A stretch of 64,000 nucleotides of DNA from Marmoricola sp. (GTDB lineage Bacteria; Actinomycetota; Actinomycetes; Propionibacteriales; Nocardioidaceae), in the NCBI GenBank assembly GCA_025965195.1, contig JAOPXK010000110.1, positions 45,135-109,134 of the forward strand, given 5' to 3'. The notes below the pieces were generated by a model. It saw nothing but the letters and a program-made list of their open reading frames with translations, did not search any database and was not told where the DNA came from. Shown here piece by piece: positions 1 through 8,013 of the stretch; the stretch's first letter is position 1; each line of letters begins with the position of its first letter. The translations under genes were made by a program, and so were the position numbers.

Positions 1-71
1 ATTTTGGTTGCGTTCGACAGGTTTCCCGATCTGGGTGAACGGACCGTGACGTCTGGCCGAAGGTTGGCCGT

Positions 72-1277
72 TCAACTGAGGAGCGATCGCCCGAACCAGT
101 CCGAATTGTCCGTAACGCCGGGGAGTGCGTAGAAGAAACCGCCTCCCACCGGGGAGATGTAGTCGGTCAGCGGCTCACCCGCGAGCCGGTGCTGTACGGC
201 GACGAACTGCCGGTCCAGATCCTGCTGGTAGCAGGCGAAGACCAGCCCCATGTCGAGGTTGCCGTTGCTGTCCACGCCGGCGTCGTAGTTGTAGCCGCGT
301 CGGAGCAGCCGGCTCTCGTCGGTCTGCGGAGTGCGCGGGTTGGCCATCCGGATGTGGGCGTCGAGGGGAGTCGTCGACCCGAGCGGGTCGTTGCCGTACG
401 CCGGCGTGTCGGTCTCGCGGTTCCCGGACAGGGGCGCACCGGTGTCGCGCCGACGGCCGATCATCCGCTCCTGCTCGGCGATCGTGACGCGGTCCCAGAA
501 CTCCACGAGCATCCGGATCACCCGGACGACCTGGTAGGAACCCCCGGCCGCCCAGGCCGGCTCGTCGGCGCCGGACCAGATCAGCTTGTCGGCCTCGCTC
601 GGCTTCGGGTTCGCCGTGCCGTCCTTGAAGCCCATCAGGTTGCGCGGAGCGCCGCTCGGCCGTGGCGGCCCGGCGAACCCGTCCACCCGCCATCGCACCT
701 GCATGCCCCCGCGGGTGTGCCGGGCCAGGTCGCGCAGGGCGTGGATGACGGTGTCGCGGTTGTCCGCACAGAGCTGCAGGACCAGGTCGCCGTCGCAGCG
801 GGAGCGGTCGAGGTTGTCGTCGGGGAACGTCTCCATCGTGCGGAGCCGCGTCGGCCTGGCCTTGGTGATCCCGTGGCCCTCGAAGGCGCTCGCGCCCATG
901 CCGAGGGTGATGCTCAACCCGTCGCCGGGCACGACCGGCCCCAGCACTCCCGAGTCCGACGGGGGCGCGGAGATGCCGAGGTCGGGCGGGCGGCCGCCGG
1001 TGGTGAGGATGCGGGCCCGGTCGGTGAGGGAGCGCATCAGGTCGATCACGTCCTGCTTGCCGGTCGTCGTCAGGTCGAAGGCGACGAAGGCGGCCGCAGC
1101 CTGGCGCGCGTTGAGGATGCCGGACTGGTGTTCGCCGTGGAAGGGGATGTCCTGGGTCGAGCTCGTCTCCTGGGTGGTCGAGCTCGGTCGAGACCCCGCG
1201 CTCGTCGCGCCGACGAGGGCGGCGCCACCGACGGCTGCGGCGGTTCCACGCAGCACGCTGCGTCGGTCGATGGTCAC
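72..1277 (-). CDS. efeB: Dyp-type peroxidase EfeB (deferrochelatase)
   Basis: Haem peroxidase of the Dyp family that works with EfeO in iron uptake outside the membrane. The N-terminus is a twin-arginine (Tat) signal (DRRSVLRGTAAAVGGAALVG), so export in folded form is expected. The Dyp signature GFKDGTANP lies near residue 217. The 401-residue length is normal for the family. The GTG start overlaps the efeO stop by 4 nt (GTGA), so the two genes are translationally coupled. The linker just after the signal (SRPSSTTQETSSTQD) is encoded partly by the dispersed repeat seen elsewhere in the window. Family assignment is firm; the iron-versus-haem role of EfeB is debated in the literature. Confidence 0.93.
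   Translation of the reverse strand: MTIDRRSVLRGTAAAVGGAALVGATSAGSRPSSTTQETSSTQDIPFHGEHQSGILNARQAAAAFVAFDLTTTGKQDVIDLMRSLTDRARILTTGGRPPDLGISAPPSDSGVLGPVVPGDGLSITLGMGASAFEGHGITKARPTRLRTMETFPDDNLDRSRCDGDLVLQLCADNRDTVIHALRDLARHTRGGMQVRWRVDGFAGPPRPSGAPRNLMGFKDGTANPKPSEADKLIWSGADEPAWAAGGSYQVVRVIRMLVEFWDRVTIAEQERMIGRRRDTGAPLSGNRETDTPAYGNDPLGSTTPLDAHIRMANPRTPQTDESRLLRRGYNYDAGVDSNGNLDMGLVFACYQQDLDRQFVAVQHRLAGEPLTDYISPVGGGFFYALPGVTDNSDWFGRSLLS
1173..1195. repeat. Dispersed repeat copy inside efeB
   Basis: This 23-bp stretch reads GGTGGTCGAG followed by CTCGGTCGAGACC, close to the intergenic copy at 4172-4193. It encodes part of the linker between the Tat signal and the peroxidase domain. A second partial copy (GGTCGAGCTCGTC) lies just before it at about 1155-1167. 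Confidence 0.7.
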
Positions 1278-2431
1278 GAGATCCTCCTCGGTTCGAGGGC
1301 AGCAGCCACCGGTGCGAGCAGCTCGGTGAGCTCGCTGATGGCGGCGTCGATGTCTTCACGGGCCGTGCGGGGGAGCGCTGTCTCGCTGACCCAGACGCCG
1401 TTGTGGTGCTGGGCGTCGAGCAGATCCTCGGCCCGGCGTACGCCCTGGGTGATGGGGGTCCGGTCGATCCCGGCTGTCCGCAGCTGCGGAGCCAGCAGGG
1501 ACAGCACTTCGGTCGTGCCGTCGAGGTTCGCCCGGACGGTGGCGAGGCCGGTGTGGCTGCCGAAGTCGTCCTGACCGGTCAGCGCGAACTGGAGCGCGTT
1601 CTCGGTGATCTCGTGCGCCCGGATGGTCACCGTCAGTGGGTCGATCTGCACGGTCCTGAACTGCTTGCGGAGCGCCACGATGTCCTGCTCGAGCTGGCCA
1701 GCCGGCGCGTTCAGGGTCGTGGCGGACGCTCCGTGCCAGAGGCCGTACTCGATCCGGTGGAAGCCGCTCCAGGAGGCGTCGTGCACGCCCCGGGGCAGTC
1801 CGTTCGGGAGGCCGTTGATCGCACCGTCGAGGTCGCCGAACGCGTCGTACGCCGCCCCGAGACGTTCGTAGGCGAGGTGCGCCACCAACCAGTCCTTCCG
1901 GGCGTTGCCGAGCTCACCGCGGGCAATGTCAGCAGAGAGCCTCTCCGTCTCGCGTGCCAGAGCGGGCAGCCGGCCCTTGACGTAGGACTCGTACTTCTTG
2001 GTCGGGCTGATCAGGTCTGCCTCGGTCTGTGGCACGACGCCTCGAGAGTCGCCAACGCCCTTGCCTGTAAGGGAGAACGCAGCACCGGTGATTGCCGCTT
2101 CGTCCTCCATCAGGCACCGGAGCTGGTAGTCACCGGCGGCAAGGCTGATGTCGAGCTCGCGGGTGGTGCCCGGACCGAACGGCTCGATGGCGGCGAAGAG
2201 TGCGCCGGTCTTCGCGGAGATCAGCTGCACCTCGCCCGCCCTGCTGTCGGTGTTCTTCAGCTCGATCTTCTGGGCACCGGCCCTGGTGGCCGTCCAGCCC
2301 TGACCGCAGGCACTCACGGAGACCTGGACGGGTCCGGCAGCGGCCGCTACTTTTGCCGGCGCAGCACTGCCGCAGGCCGACAACAGGGCCAGTGGCACCG
2401 CCAGGACGGCCACGGTTCGCAAGGTACGCAC
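1274..2431 (-). CDS. efeO: Iron uptake lipoprotein EfeO (cupredoxin plus imelysin M75 domain)
   Basis: Extracytoplasmic iron-binding component of the Efe system. The N-terminus is a lipoprotein signal with lipobox LSAC (Cys20). Residues about 30-125 form an EfeO-type cupredoxin domain, and the rest is the imelysin/M75 domain containing the GFHRIE (HxxE) metal motif. At 385 residues it has the usual two-domain length. The GTG start is supported by a TAACAT hexamer exactly 6 nt upstream, which would give a leaderless transcript. The gene upstream on this strand is a sugar phosphomutase rather than the expected permease efeU. Confidence 0.93.
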   Translation of the reverse strand: MRTLRTVAVLAVPLALLSACGSAAPAKVAAAAGPVQVSVSACGQGWTATRAGAQKIELKNTDSRAGEVQLISAKTGALFAAIEPFGPGTTRELDISLAAGDYQLRCLMEDEAAITGAAFSLTGKGVGDSRGVVPQTEADLISPTKKYESYVKGRLPALARETERLSADIARGELGNARKDWLVAHLAYERLGAAYDAFGDLDGAINGLPNGLPRGVHDASWSGFHRIEYGLWHGASATTLNAPAGQLEQDIVALRKQFRTVQIDPLTVTIRAHEITENALQFALTGQDDFGSHTGLATVRANLDGTTEVLSLLAPQLRTAGIDRTPITQGVRRAEDLLDAQHHNGVWVSETALPRTAREDIDAAISELTELLAPVAAALEPRRIS

Positions 2432-2437
2432 CGAAGG

Positions 2438-2459
2438 ATGTTAGGTGGGCCTTAGTCCG
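2438..2459 (-). promoter_or_regulatory. Leaderless promoter of efeO with a candidate DtxR/IdeR-type iron box
   Basis: On the minus strand TAACAT (2438-2443) sits 6 nt before the GTG of efeO and no Shine-Dalgarno is visible. Positions 2441-2459 match the 19-bp DtxR/IdeR consensus at 11 of 19 positions, with one half-site (TTAGGT on the plus strand) perfect and the other degenerate. Iron-dependent repression is inferred from this and from gene function. Confidence 0.5.
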
Positions 2460-2510
2460 AAACGTCCGTTTCGAGACGGCTGTTCACCGACGCTTCACCA
2501 ACGGTTCCGC

Positions 2511-4142
2511 CTACAGTCCGGCGGCCTTCTGTACGTCGGCCCGAATGGCGTCGAGCCGTCCGACCGCGTTGATCCGCGCCGCGTCGACACCGTCCTCGGT
2601 GTCCTCGACGGGGATGACGACCTCAAGATAGGCCTTGACCTTCGGCTCGGTGCCGGAGGGGCGGACGATGACGCGCGCGCCGTCGGCCAGGTGGTAGCGG
2701 AGCCCGTCGGTCGGCGGCAGCTCGGCGGATCCGAGGGACAGATCCTCCACCCTCTCGACGGTCAGCCCGCCCATCGAGGATGGCGGAGCCTCGCGCAGCC
2801 GCTGCATGGTGGCGGGGATCTCCGCCAGGTCGCTGAAGCGCACCGACAGCTGATCGGTTGCGTGCAGGCCGTGCTCACGGGCGATGTCGTCCAACAGACT
2901 GCGGAGGTCTCGGTCTTCAGCCTTCGCTGCTGCTGCCATCTCGCAGATGAGCAGCAGTGCCGAGACGCCGTCCTTGTCCTTCACGTGCTCCGGGTCGACG
3001 CAGTAGCCGAGGGCTTCCTCGTAGCCGAATGCGAGGCCCGGGAGCCGGCCGATCCATTTGAAGCCGGTCAGGGTCTGGGTGTACGGCTGGCCGTGAGCCG
3101 CGGCCTGCTTTCCGAGCAGTGAGGACGAGACGATCGAGGCGGCGTACACACCCTGTTTGCCCTTGCTCAGCAGGTGATTCGCCAGCAACGCGCCGACCTC
3201 GTCGCCCCGCAGCATCTGCCAGCCTTGCGGCCCCGGGACGGCTACGGCGCAGCGGTCGGCGTCCGGGTCGTTCGCGACGACGATGTCCGCATCGACCTCC
3301 CGGGCGAGCGCCATCGCGAGATCCATCGCACCGGGCTCTTCGGGGTTCGGGAAGGCGACCGTCGGGAAGTCGGGGTCGGGCTGCTCCTGGGCGGTGGTCA
3401 TGTGCGGCTCGGGGAAGCCTGTCAGCTTGAGGACCGCCTGGATCGACGTACCCCCGACGCCGTGGAGCGGGGTGTAGACGATGTTCAGGTCACGCGGGCC
3501 GTCCGGGATGAGGTTGGCGATCGTGGCCAGATAGCGGTCCAGGATCTCGTCGCCGAGCACCTCGCCGCCGTCGCCGCGCGGGATCGTGTCGAGCTCGCCG
3601 ACAGCCGCAATGGCCGCCGAGATCTCGGTGTCCGACGGCGGGACGATCTGGCTGCCGTCGCCGAGGTAGACCTTGTAGCCGTTGTCCTGTGGGGGATTGT
3701 GGCTCGCGGTCACCATCACGCCGGCGACGCAGCCCAGGTCGCGGATCGCGTACGCCAGTAGGGGAGTCGGCAGCGGGCGCGGCAGCGTGAACGCCTTGAG
3801 CCCGGCACCGGTCATCACCTCGGCGGTGTCCCGCGCGAAGACATCGGAGTTGTGCCGGGCGTCGTAGCCGATCACGACGCTGGCGTCCGGATCCGTACCG
3901 TTGGCCTTGAGGTAGGCCGCCAGGCCGGCAGCCGCCCGGAGTACGACGACCCGGTTCATCCGGTTCGGCCCCGCTCCCAGTGCGCCACGAAGGCCCGCAG
4001 TGCCGAACTCGAGCGTGCCCCGGAAGCGGTCCGCCAGTTCGTCGGACTCGCCCGCACCGATCAGCCGTTCAAGCTCCGCGCGGGTCTGCGGGTCAGGGTC
4101 CTGGGCAGCCCACGCGCGGGCCTGGCTGATGAGGTCGCTCAT
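2511..4142 (-). CDS. pmmB: Phosphomannomutase/phosphoglucomutase (PmmB-like)
   Basis: Alpha-D-phosphohexomutase interconverting hexose 1- and 6-phosphates. Visible motifs are the phosphoserine loop TASHNP, metal loop DPDADR, sugar-binding GYEEALGY and phosphate-binding RPSGTEPK, in the canonical order of the four domains. I start at ATG 4142 (MSDLISQARAWAAQD, 543 aa) because the upstream extension has no family similarity and contains a dispersed repeat. The pairing with purine nucleoside phosphorylase a few genes away matches pmmB and deoD in mycobacteria, so it may serve nucleoside-derived sugar phosphates as well as mannose metabolism. Substrate preference cannot be read from the sequence. 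Confidence 0.88.
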   Translation of the reverse strand: MSDLISQARAWAAQDPDPQTRAELERLIGAGESDELADRFRGTLEFGTAGLRGALGAGPNRMNRVVVLRAAAGLAAYLKANGTDPDASVVIGYDARHNSDVFARDTAEVMTGAGLKAFTLPRPLPTPLLAYAIRDLGCVAGVMVTASHNPPQDNGYKVYLGDGSQIVPPSDTEISAAIAAVGELDTIPRGDGGEVLGDEILDRYLATIANLIPDGPRDLNIVYTPLHGVGGTSIQAVLKLTGFPEPHMTTAQEQPDPDFPTVAFPNPEEPGAMDLAMALAREVDADIVVANDPDADRCAVAVPGPQGWQMLRGDEVGALLANHLLSKGKQGVYAASIVSSSLLGKQAAAHGQPYTQTLTGFKWIGRLPGLAFGYEEALGYCVDPEHVKDKDGVSALLLICEMAAAAKAEDRDLRSLLDDIAREHGLHATDQLSVRFSDLAEIPATMQRLREAPPSSMGGLTVERVEDLSLGSAELPPTDGLRYHLADGARVIVRPSGTEPKVKAYLEVVIPVEDTEDGVDAARINAVGRLDAIRADVQKAAGL

Positions 4143-4171
4143 GGTCGGCAGGCTATCCGGCCGTCGCTTCC

Positions 4172-4193
4172 GGTGGTCGAGCTTGTCGAGACC
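4172..4193. repeat. Dispersed repeat, reference intergenic copy
   Basis: A 22-bp element made of GGT followed by GGTCGAGCTTGTCGAGACC, carrying two TCGAG direct repeats between GGTC and GACC ends. It lies between divergent genes pmmB and the LLM oxidoreductase. Near-identical copies occur at 12471-12491 and 17692-17713, and in-frame copies occur inside several genes. Confidence 0.85.
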
Positions 4194-4307
4194 ACTCACC
4201 TCGCCCACTGAGCCAGCCTGAGTAGCCACACCTTGGCCATTGACGAGCGCTTGCTCCGAGCGCGCAATGATGGGCTCAGACCACCGATCACGACCGAGGA
4301 GTGCTCA

Positions 4308-5177
4308 ATGGATCTGGGAATCCACTTCGCCGACTACGGCCTTCCCGACGGGATGGCGATTGCGCCGGTGCTTGCGGAGACCGCGCGGGTGGCCGACGAG
4401 GGCGGCGTCGCGTTGTTCACGCTGATGGACCACTTCTTCCAGATGGAGCATCTCGGTGGTCCGTCGGAGCCGATGCTTGAGGGCTACGTCGGCCTCGGCT
4501 ACCTCGCGGGCATCACCAGGCGGCTCCGTCTCGGGCTCCTCGTGACGGGTGTGACCTATCGGCACCCGGGCCTGCTTGCCAAGATGGTCACCACCCTGGA
4601 CGTGCTCTCCGAGGGTCGGGCGCAGCTCGGCATCGGTGCGGCCTGGTACGAGCGCGAGCATCTTGGTCTCGGCGTACCGTTCCCGCCGCTGGCCGAACGC
4701 TTCGAGATGCTCGAGGAGACCCTCCAGATCTGTCGGCAGATGTGGAGCGATGACGACGGGGCATACGCCGGAAACCACTACCAGCTCGCCGAGACCTTCT
4801 GCGTCCCGGCGCCGGTTCAAGCAGGTGGGCCACCCGTGATGATCGGCGGAAGTGGTGAGCGCAAGACCCTGCGGCTGGTCGCGCAGTACGCCGACGCCTG
4901 CAACCTCTCGGGCACTCAGGAAGCCGACGACATCGCCCACAAGCTCAAGGTCCTCCAGCGTCATTGCGACGACCTCGGCCGCGACTACGCGGAGATCGAG
5001 AAGACCGTCCTGGACGGTGCGGAGCCGCTCGATGACATCGATGGGTTCCTCTCCCGGATGGAGCAGTACGCCGCTCTTGGCATCAGCCATGTCACCGTGA
5101 AGCCTCCGACAGCCGACCCGGTCGGCTGGACCAATGACATCGTCGACAAGGTTGTGCCCCGATTGCGCGAGATCTGA
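4308..5177 (+). CDS. LLM-class (luciferase-like) oxidoreductase, probably F420-dependent
   Basis: TIM-barrel flavin/F420 oxidoreductase of the bacterial luciferase superfamily. The N-terminal strand MDLGIHFADYGLPDG, the LFTLMDHFFQ region, the conserved LGIGAAWYEREH segment and the PVMIGGSGERKTLRL phosphate-binding region are typical of F420-dependent members. ATG 4308 is chosen because GAGGAG sits 6 nt upstream; the longer reading frame adds 25 atypical residues. It is followed after 6 nt by a SRPBCC gene, so the two are probably co-transcribed. The substrate is unknown. F420 synthesis genes fbiA and fbiB occur at 55-57 kb. Confidence 0.87.
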   Translation: MDLGIHFADYGLPDGMAIAPVLAETARVADEGGVALFTLMDHFFQMEHLGGPSEPMLEGYVGLGYLAGITRRLRLGLLVTGVTYRHPGLLAKMVTTLDVLSEGRAQLGIGAAWYEREHLGLGVPFPPLAERFEMLEETLQICRQMWSDDDGAYAGNHYQLAETFCVPAPVQAGGPPVMIGGSGERKTLRLVAQYADACNLSGTQEADDIAHKLKVLQRHCDDLGRDYAEIEKTVLDGAEPLDDIDGFLSRMEQYAALGISHVTVKPPTADPVGWTNDIVDKVVPRLREI

Positions 5178-5183
5178 GCCCGA

Positions 5184-5618
5184 GTGAGCCCGACGACGTA
5201 CCGCTTCACGCATTCGTGCACGGTTGCCGCCGAGCTGGATCTGGTGCACGACACCTTGGTCGACCTCGCGATGTATCCGACCTGGTGGCCGCAGGTGCGT
5301 GCCGTCGCGAGCCTGGATCCCGAGACGGCGCTGGTGGTCTGCAGGTCGGCGCTGCCCTACGACCTTGAGCTCGTCCTCGGAGCGGTCAGCACCGATCCCG
5401 GCCTGTTGGAGGTCAGCATCGACGGGCCGATCCACGGCTACGCCCGGTGGAAGCTCACCGCGGTCGATGGCGGCACCCGACTCGACTACGAGCAGACCGT
5501 GCAGACCAAGGGGAGGCTGCTCGCCCTTGCGTCGTACGCCGTGAAGCCGGTGCTGAGCTGGAACCACGCGGTGATGATGCGTGGCTGCGAGAAGGGCCTG
5601 AATACGCTGCTCGGCTGA
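5184..5618 (+). CDS. SRPBCC (START/Bet v1-like) family protein
   Basis: A 144-residue helix-grip fold protein of the polyketide cyclase/SRPBCC superfamily, recognised from the N-terminal layout FTHSCTVAAELDLVHDTLVDLAMYPTWWPQV and the later strands ending in a long helix. These proteins bind hydrophobic ligands in a central cavity; no catalytic motif can be assigned here. The GTG start lies 6 nt after the oxidoreductase stop, indicating a two-gene operon. It ends just before a large inverted repeat. Confidence 0.75.
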   Translation: MSPTTYRFTHSCTVAAELDLVHDTLVDLAMYPTWWPQVRAVASLDPETALVVCRSALPYDLELVLGAVSTDPGLLEVSIDGPIHGYARWKLTAVDGGTRLDYEQTVQTKGRLLALASYAVKPVLSWNHAVMMRGCEKGLNTLLG

Positions 5619-5621
5619 CGC

Positions 5622-5707
5622 GTAGCCGAACGTACCCAAGTCGATGCCGGTCGAGCGGCCACGGCGTGAACCGCCACCGACTCGCGGACTTGGGTACGTC
5701 CGGCTAC
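5622..5707. terminator. Long inverted repeat between convergent genes
   Basis: The left arm 5622-5642 and right arm 5687-5707 are complementary over 20 of 21 positions (core ACGTACCCAAGTC / GACTTGGGTACGT), with a 44-nt loop. It fills the space between the SRPBCC stop and the aldo/keto reductase stop, so a bidirectional terminator is the simplest reading. There is no U-tract, and the arms are unusually long and conserved for a terminator, so a small mobile or REP-like element is an alternative. Confidence 0.6.
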
Positions 5708-5711
5708 CGGC

Positions 5712-6722
5712 TCAGCGGTCGATGCTTGCCATGTCGCCGTACCTCGCACCCGCAACCGCCTCGCGCGGGACGGCCCGGTCCAGTGCGCCCAGATCGTCGG
5801 CGGTGAGGCTGATCGCGGCGGCGGCGGCGTTCTCCTCGAGGTACTTGACCCGCTTCGTGCCGGGGATCGGGACGAGGTCGGTGCCCTGTGCGAGCACCCA
5901 GGCGAGTGCGAGCTGTCCGGGGGTGGCGCCCTTGCGGTCGGCGATCTCCTTGATCTTGGCGACGAGCGCGAGGTTGTTCTCGAGCGCTTCGCCCTGGAAG
6001 CGCGGGAAGTACGCCGTCCGGCGCGAGTCGGCGTCCGCCAGCGAGTCCTCACTCGTGATCGCGCCGGTGAGCAGGCCGCGACCGAGCGGGGAGTACGGCA
6101 CCAGGCCGATGCCGAGCTCGCGGATGACGGGGAGGATCTCGTCCTCGATGTCACGGGTGAAGAGCGAGTACTCGGTCTGCAGGGCGGTGATCGGGTGGAC
6201 CAGGTGCGCCCGTCGGATCGTGTCGGGAGCCGCCTCGGAGAGGCCGAGGAAGCGGACCTTGCCGGCCGCAACGAGCTCGGCCATCGCGCCGACCGTCTCC
6301 TCGATCGGAACGGTCTGGTCGACACGGTGCTGGTAGTAGAGGTCGATGTGGTCCACACCGAGCCGCTGCAGGGAGGCGTCGCAGGCCGACCGGACGTACT
6401 CCGGCTTGCCGTTCACGCCGACGCGGGTGCCGTCCGGCAGCCGTTCGTTGCCGAACTTGGTGGCCAGCTGAATGTCGTCGCGGCTGTGCCCACTCGCGGC
6501 GAGGGCCTTCCCGACGAGCTGCTCGTTGGTGAAGGGGCCGTACATGTCAGCCGTGTCCAGGAAGGTGACGCCGAGGTCGAGCGCGCGGTTGATGGTCGCG
6601 ATGCCGTCGGCCTCGTCGCCGGTGCCGTAGAACTCGGACATGCCCATGCAGCCGAGGCCGAGCGTGGAAACAGTGAGGGGGGCGGTGGTCCCGAGGGTGC
6701 GGGTGCCGATGTTTTCAGTCAT
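5712..6722 (-). CDS. Aldo/keto reductase, MerR-controlled
   Basis: NADPH-dependent aldo/keto reductase of the YajO/AKR13 type (336 aa). Visible are the catalytic Asp/Tyr region [18 protein letters not shown], Lys in LATKFGN, [11 protein letters not shown], and the C-terminal cofactor segment [19 protein letters not shown] use ATG 6722; a TTG 12 nt earlier is in frame but lies inside the promoter. A TTGACT / 19 bp / TTGAGT promoter with a MerR-type palindrome lies immediately upstream and would start transcription next to the ATG. The divergence of AKR substrates makes the physiological target unknown; regulation by the adjacent MerR protein suggests an aldehyde or oxidative stress response. 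Confidence 0.9.
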   Translation of the reverse strand: MTENIGTRTLGTTAPLTVSTLGLGCMGMSEFYGTGDEADGIATINRALDLGVTFLDTADMYGPFTNEQLVGKALAASGHSRDDIQLATKFGNERLPDGTRVGVNGKPEYVRSACDASLQRLGVDHIDLYYQHRVDQTVPIEETVGAMAELVAAGKVRFLGLSEAAPDTIRRAHLVHPITALQTEYSLFTRDIEDEILPVIRELGIGLVPYSPLGRGLLTGAITSEDSLADADSRRTAYFPRFQGEALENNLALVAKIKEIADRKGATPGQLALAWVLAQGTDLVPIPGTKRVKYLEENAAAAAISLTADDLGALDRAVPREAVAGARYGDMASIDR

Positions 6723-6728
6723 GACACC

Positions 6729-6759
6729 ACTCAATCGCTTCGAGTGCGCTCTAAGTCAA
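6729..6759 (-). promoter_or_regulatory. MerR-type operator and promoter of the aldo/keto reductase
   Basis: On the minus strand TTGACT (6754-6759) and TTGAGT (6729-6734) are separated by 19 bp, the stretched spacing typical of MerR-controlled promoters. The spacer region carries CTTAGAGCGCACTCGAAG (6738-6755), matching 16 of 18 positions of the perfect palindrome upstream of the merR gene. The downstream hexamer ends 6 nt before the ATG. Confidence 0.7.
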
Positions 6760-7136
6760 GACGCTTGCTGGGCGTTTTCGAGCAAGTCGGTGTAGATGCC
6801 GATCTTGCGGTCGATCGCCCCCAGATGGTTCTGCACCTCGGCGAGCTGGGCCAGCACGTGCAGCCGGTGGTCGCGCAGCAGTTCGAGTCGCGCCAGCTCG
6901 GAACCGTCTCCCTCTCGGACGAGCGCGGCATAGCGGCGTACGTCGGAAACGGGCATGCCTGTCCCACGCAGACAGGTGATCAGCCCGATCCAGTCAAGGT
7001 CGCGGTCGTTGTAGCGCCGGTGTCCGGTCGCCGACCGGTCGATCTCACGGAGCATCAGGCCGTCGCGCTCGTAGTAGCGCAAGGTGTGCGTGGTGAGGCC
7101 AGTCTGCTCGGCGGCTTCGGCGATCGTCAGGCTCAT
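6756..7136 (-). CDS. MerR family transcriptional regulator
   Basis: A 126-residue regulator. The N-terminal winged helix-turn-helix reads LTIAEAAEQTGLTTHTLRYY, followed by the wing GHRRYNDRDLDWIGLI and a C-terminal dimerisation coiled coil (LELLRDHRLHVLAQLAEVQN). No conserved metal-binding cysteine set is present in the C-terminus, so a redox or metal sensor of the SoxR/CueR type is unlikely. It lies directly upstream of the aldo/keto reductase on the same strand, with matching operators before both genes, which indicates control of the reductase and of itself. Confidence 0.92.
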   Translation of the reverse strand: MSLTIAEAAEQTGLTTHTLRYYERDGLMLREIDRSATGHRRYNDRDLDWIGLITCLRGTGMPVSDVRRYAALVREGDGSELARLELLRDHRLHVLAQLAEVQNHLGAIDRKIGIYTDLLENAQQAS

Positions 7137-7142
7137 CGGCTC

Positions 7143-7173
7143 AGTCTCCCCCTTCGAGCGCGCTCGAAGTCAA
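7143..7173 (-). promoter_or_regulatory. MerR-type operator and promoter of the merR gene
   Basis: On the minus strand TTGACT (7168-7173) and GAGACT (7143-7148) are 19 bp apart. Between them lies the perfect 18-bp palindrome CTTCGAGCGCGCTCGAAG (7152-7169). The downstream hexamer ends 6 nt before the merR ATG, implying leaderless transcription. Confidence 0.75.
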
Positions 7174-7209
7174 CCGGGTCCGCTCACCCAGCGATCGTTG
7201 CCCTGCGCG

Positions 7210-8013
7210 TCACGGCTGGAACGCCGGCCGTTCGAACTTCGGCGTGGCAAAGGGGCCACCGACGGCAGCGGCCTCCGCAATGTCCTCGTCTGTCTCGGGC
7301 GTCGCCTCGATCTCGGTGGCCCAGTCCTCGGCGTCGTCCTGAGGGTGGTAGCCCAGGGCGCGTCCGGGGGCGAGGTCCCACCAGCCGCGGGTGTTGTTGG
7401 AGATGCCGTAGAGCACGGCAAGACCGGGAGACGGTGCAGTCAGGGCTGCGTGGAACATCCGCACGCAGTCGTCATGGGACAACCAGCTGGCGAGGTTGCG
7501 ACGGCTGGTCGGCCTCTCGAGGAACGAGCCGATCCTGGTGCAGACCGCGTCGATGCCGTGCCGGTCGACGTACATGCCGAGCAGCGCCTCGGCAGCCACC
7601 TTGCCGACGCCATAGAACGTGTCCGGGCGGGGTGGGGTGTCGACACCCAGCCGGTGGTCGAGCGTGTCGAAGCCGGCGCGGGGCGTGCGGCCGACGGCAT
7701 GGTTGCTGCTGGCGTAGACGATTCGGCGTACGTCGCACCGGATCATCGCCTCGAGCAGGGCGGCAGTCGTGATCACGTGCGACGTCAAGGCATCGGGCAA
7801 CGCCGACTCGGTCGGGATGCCAGCCAGGTGCACGATTGCTTCGGGTCGGGTCGACGCGACTGCAGCGTGAACTTCTGCCGGGTCGGCGGAGTCGGCGATC
7901 AGGTCGGAGCCGGGCAGGATGTCGAGGCCGATGACGTCGTGGCCGAGCGAGGTGAGTCCGGCGCTGACCACTCGCCCGATGGAACCGGCTGCGCCGGTGA
8001 TGAGGACGCGCAT
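7210..8013 (-). CDS. NAD-dependent epimerase/dehydratase family protein, uronate dehydrogenase-like
   Basis: Extended SDR with Rossmann motif GAAGSIG at residues 7-13, active-site Ser in YASSNHAVG and the YGVGK catalytic Tyr-Lys pair. The RIGS and RNLASWLSHDDCVRMF segments resemble bacterial uronate dehydrogenases, which oxidise glucuronate or galacturonate to aldarolactones, but this is similarity by eye only. The ATG overlaps the stop of the upstream nucleoside phosphorylase by 1 nt (TGATG), so the two are translationally coupled. What links a sugar SDR to purine phosphorolysis is unclear. Confidence 0.8.
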   Translation of the reverse strand: MRVLITGAAGSIGRVVSAGLTSLGHDVIGLDILPGSDLIADSADPAEVHAAVASTRPEAIVHLAGIPTESALPDALTSHVITTAALLEAMIRCDVRRIVYASSNHAVGRTPRAGFDTLDHRLGVDTPPRPDTFYGVGKVAAEALLGMYVDRHGIDAVCTRIGSFLERPTSRRNLASWLSHDDCVRMFHAALTAPSPGLAVLYGISNNTRGWWDLAPGRALGYHPQDDAEDWATEIEATPETDEDIAEAAAVGGPFATPKFERPAFQP

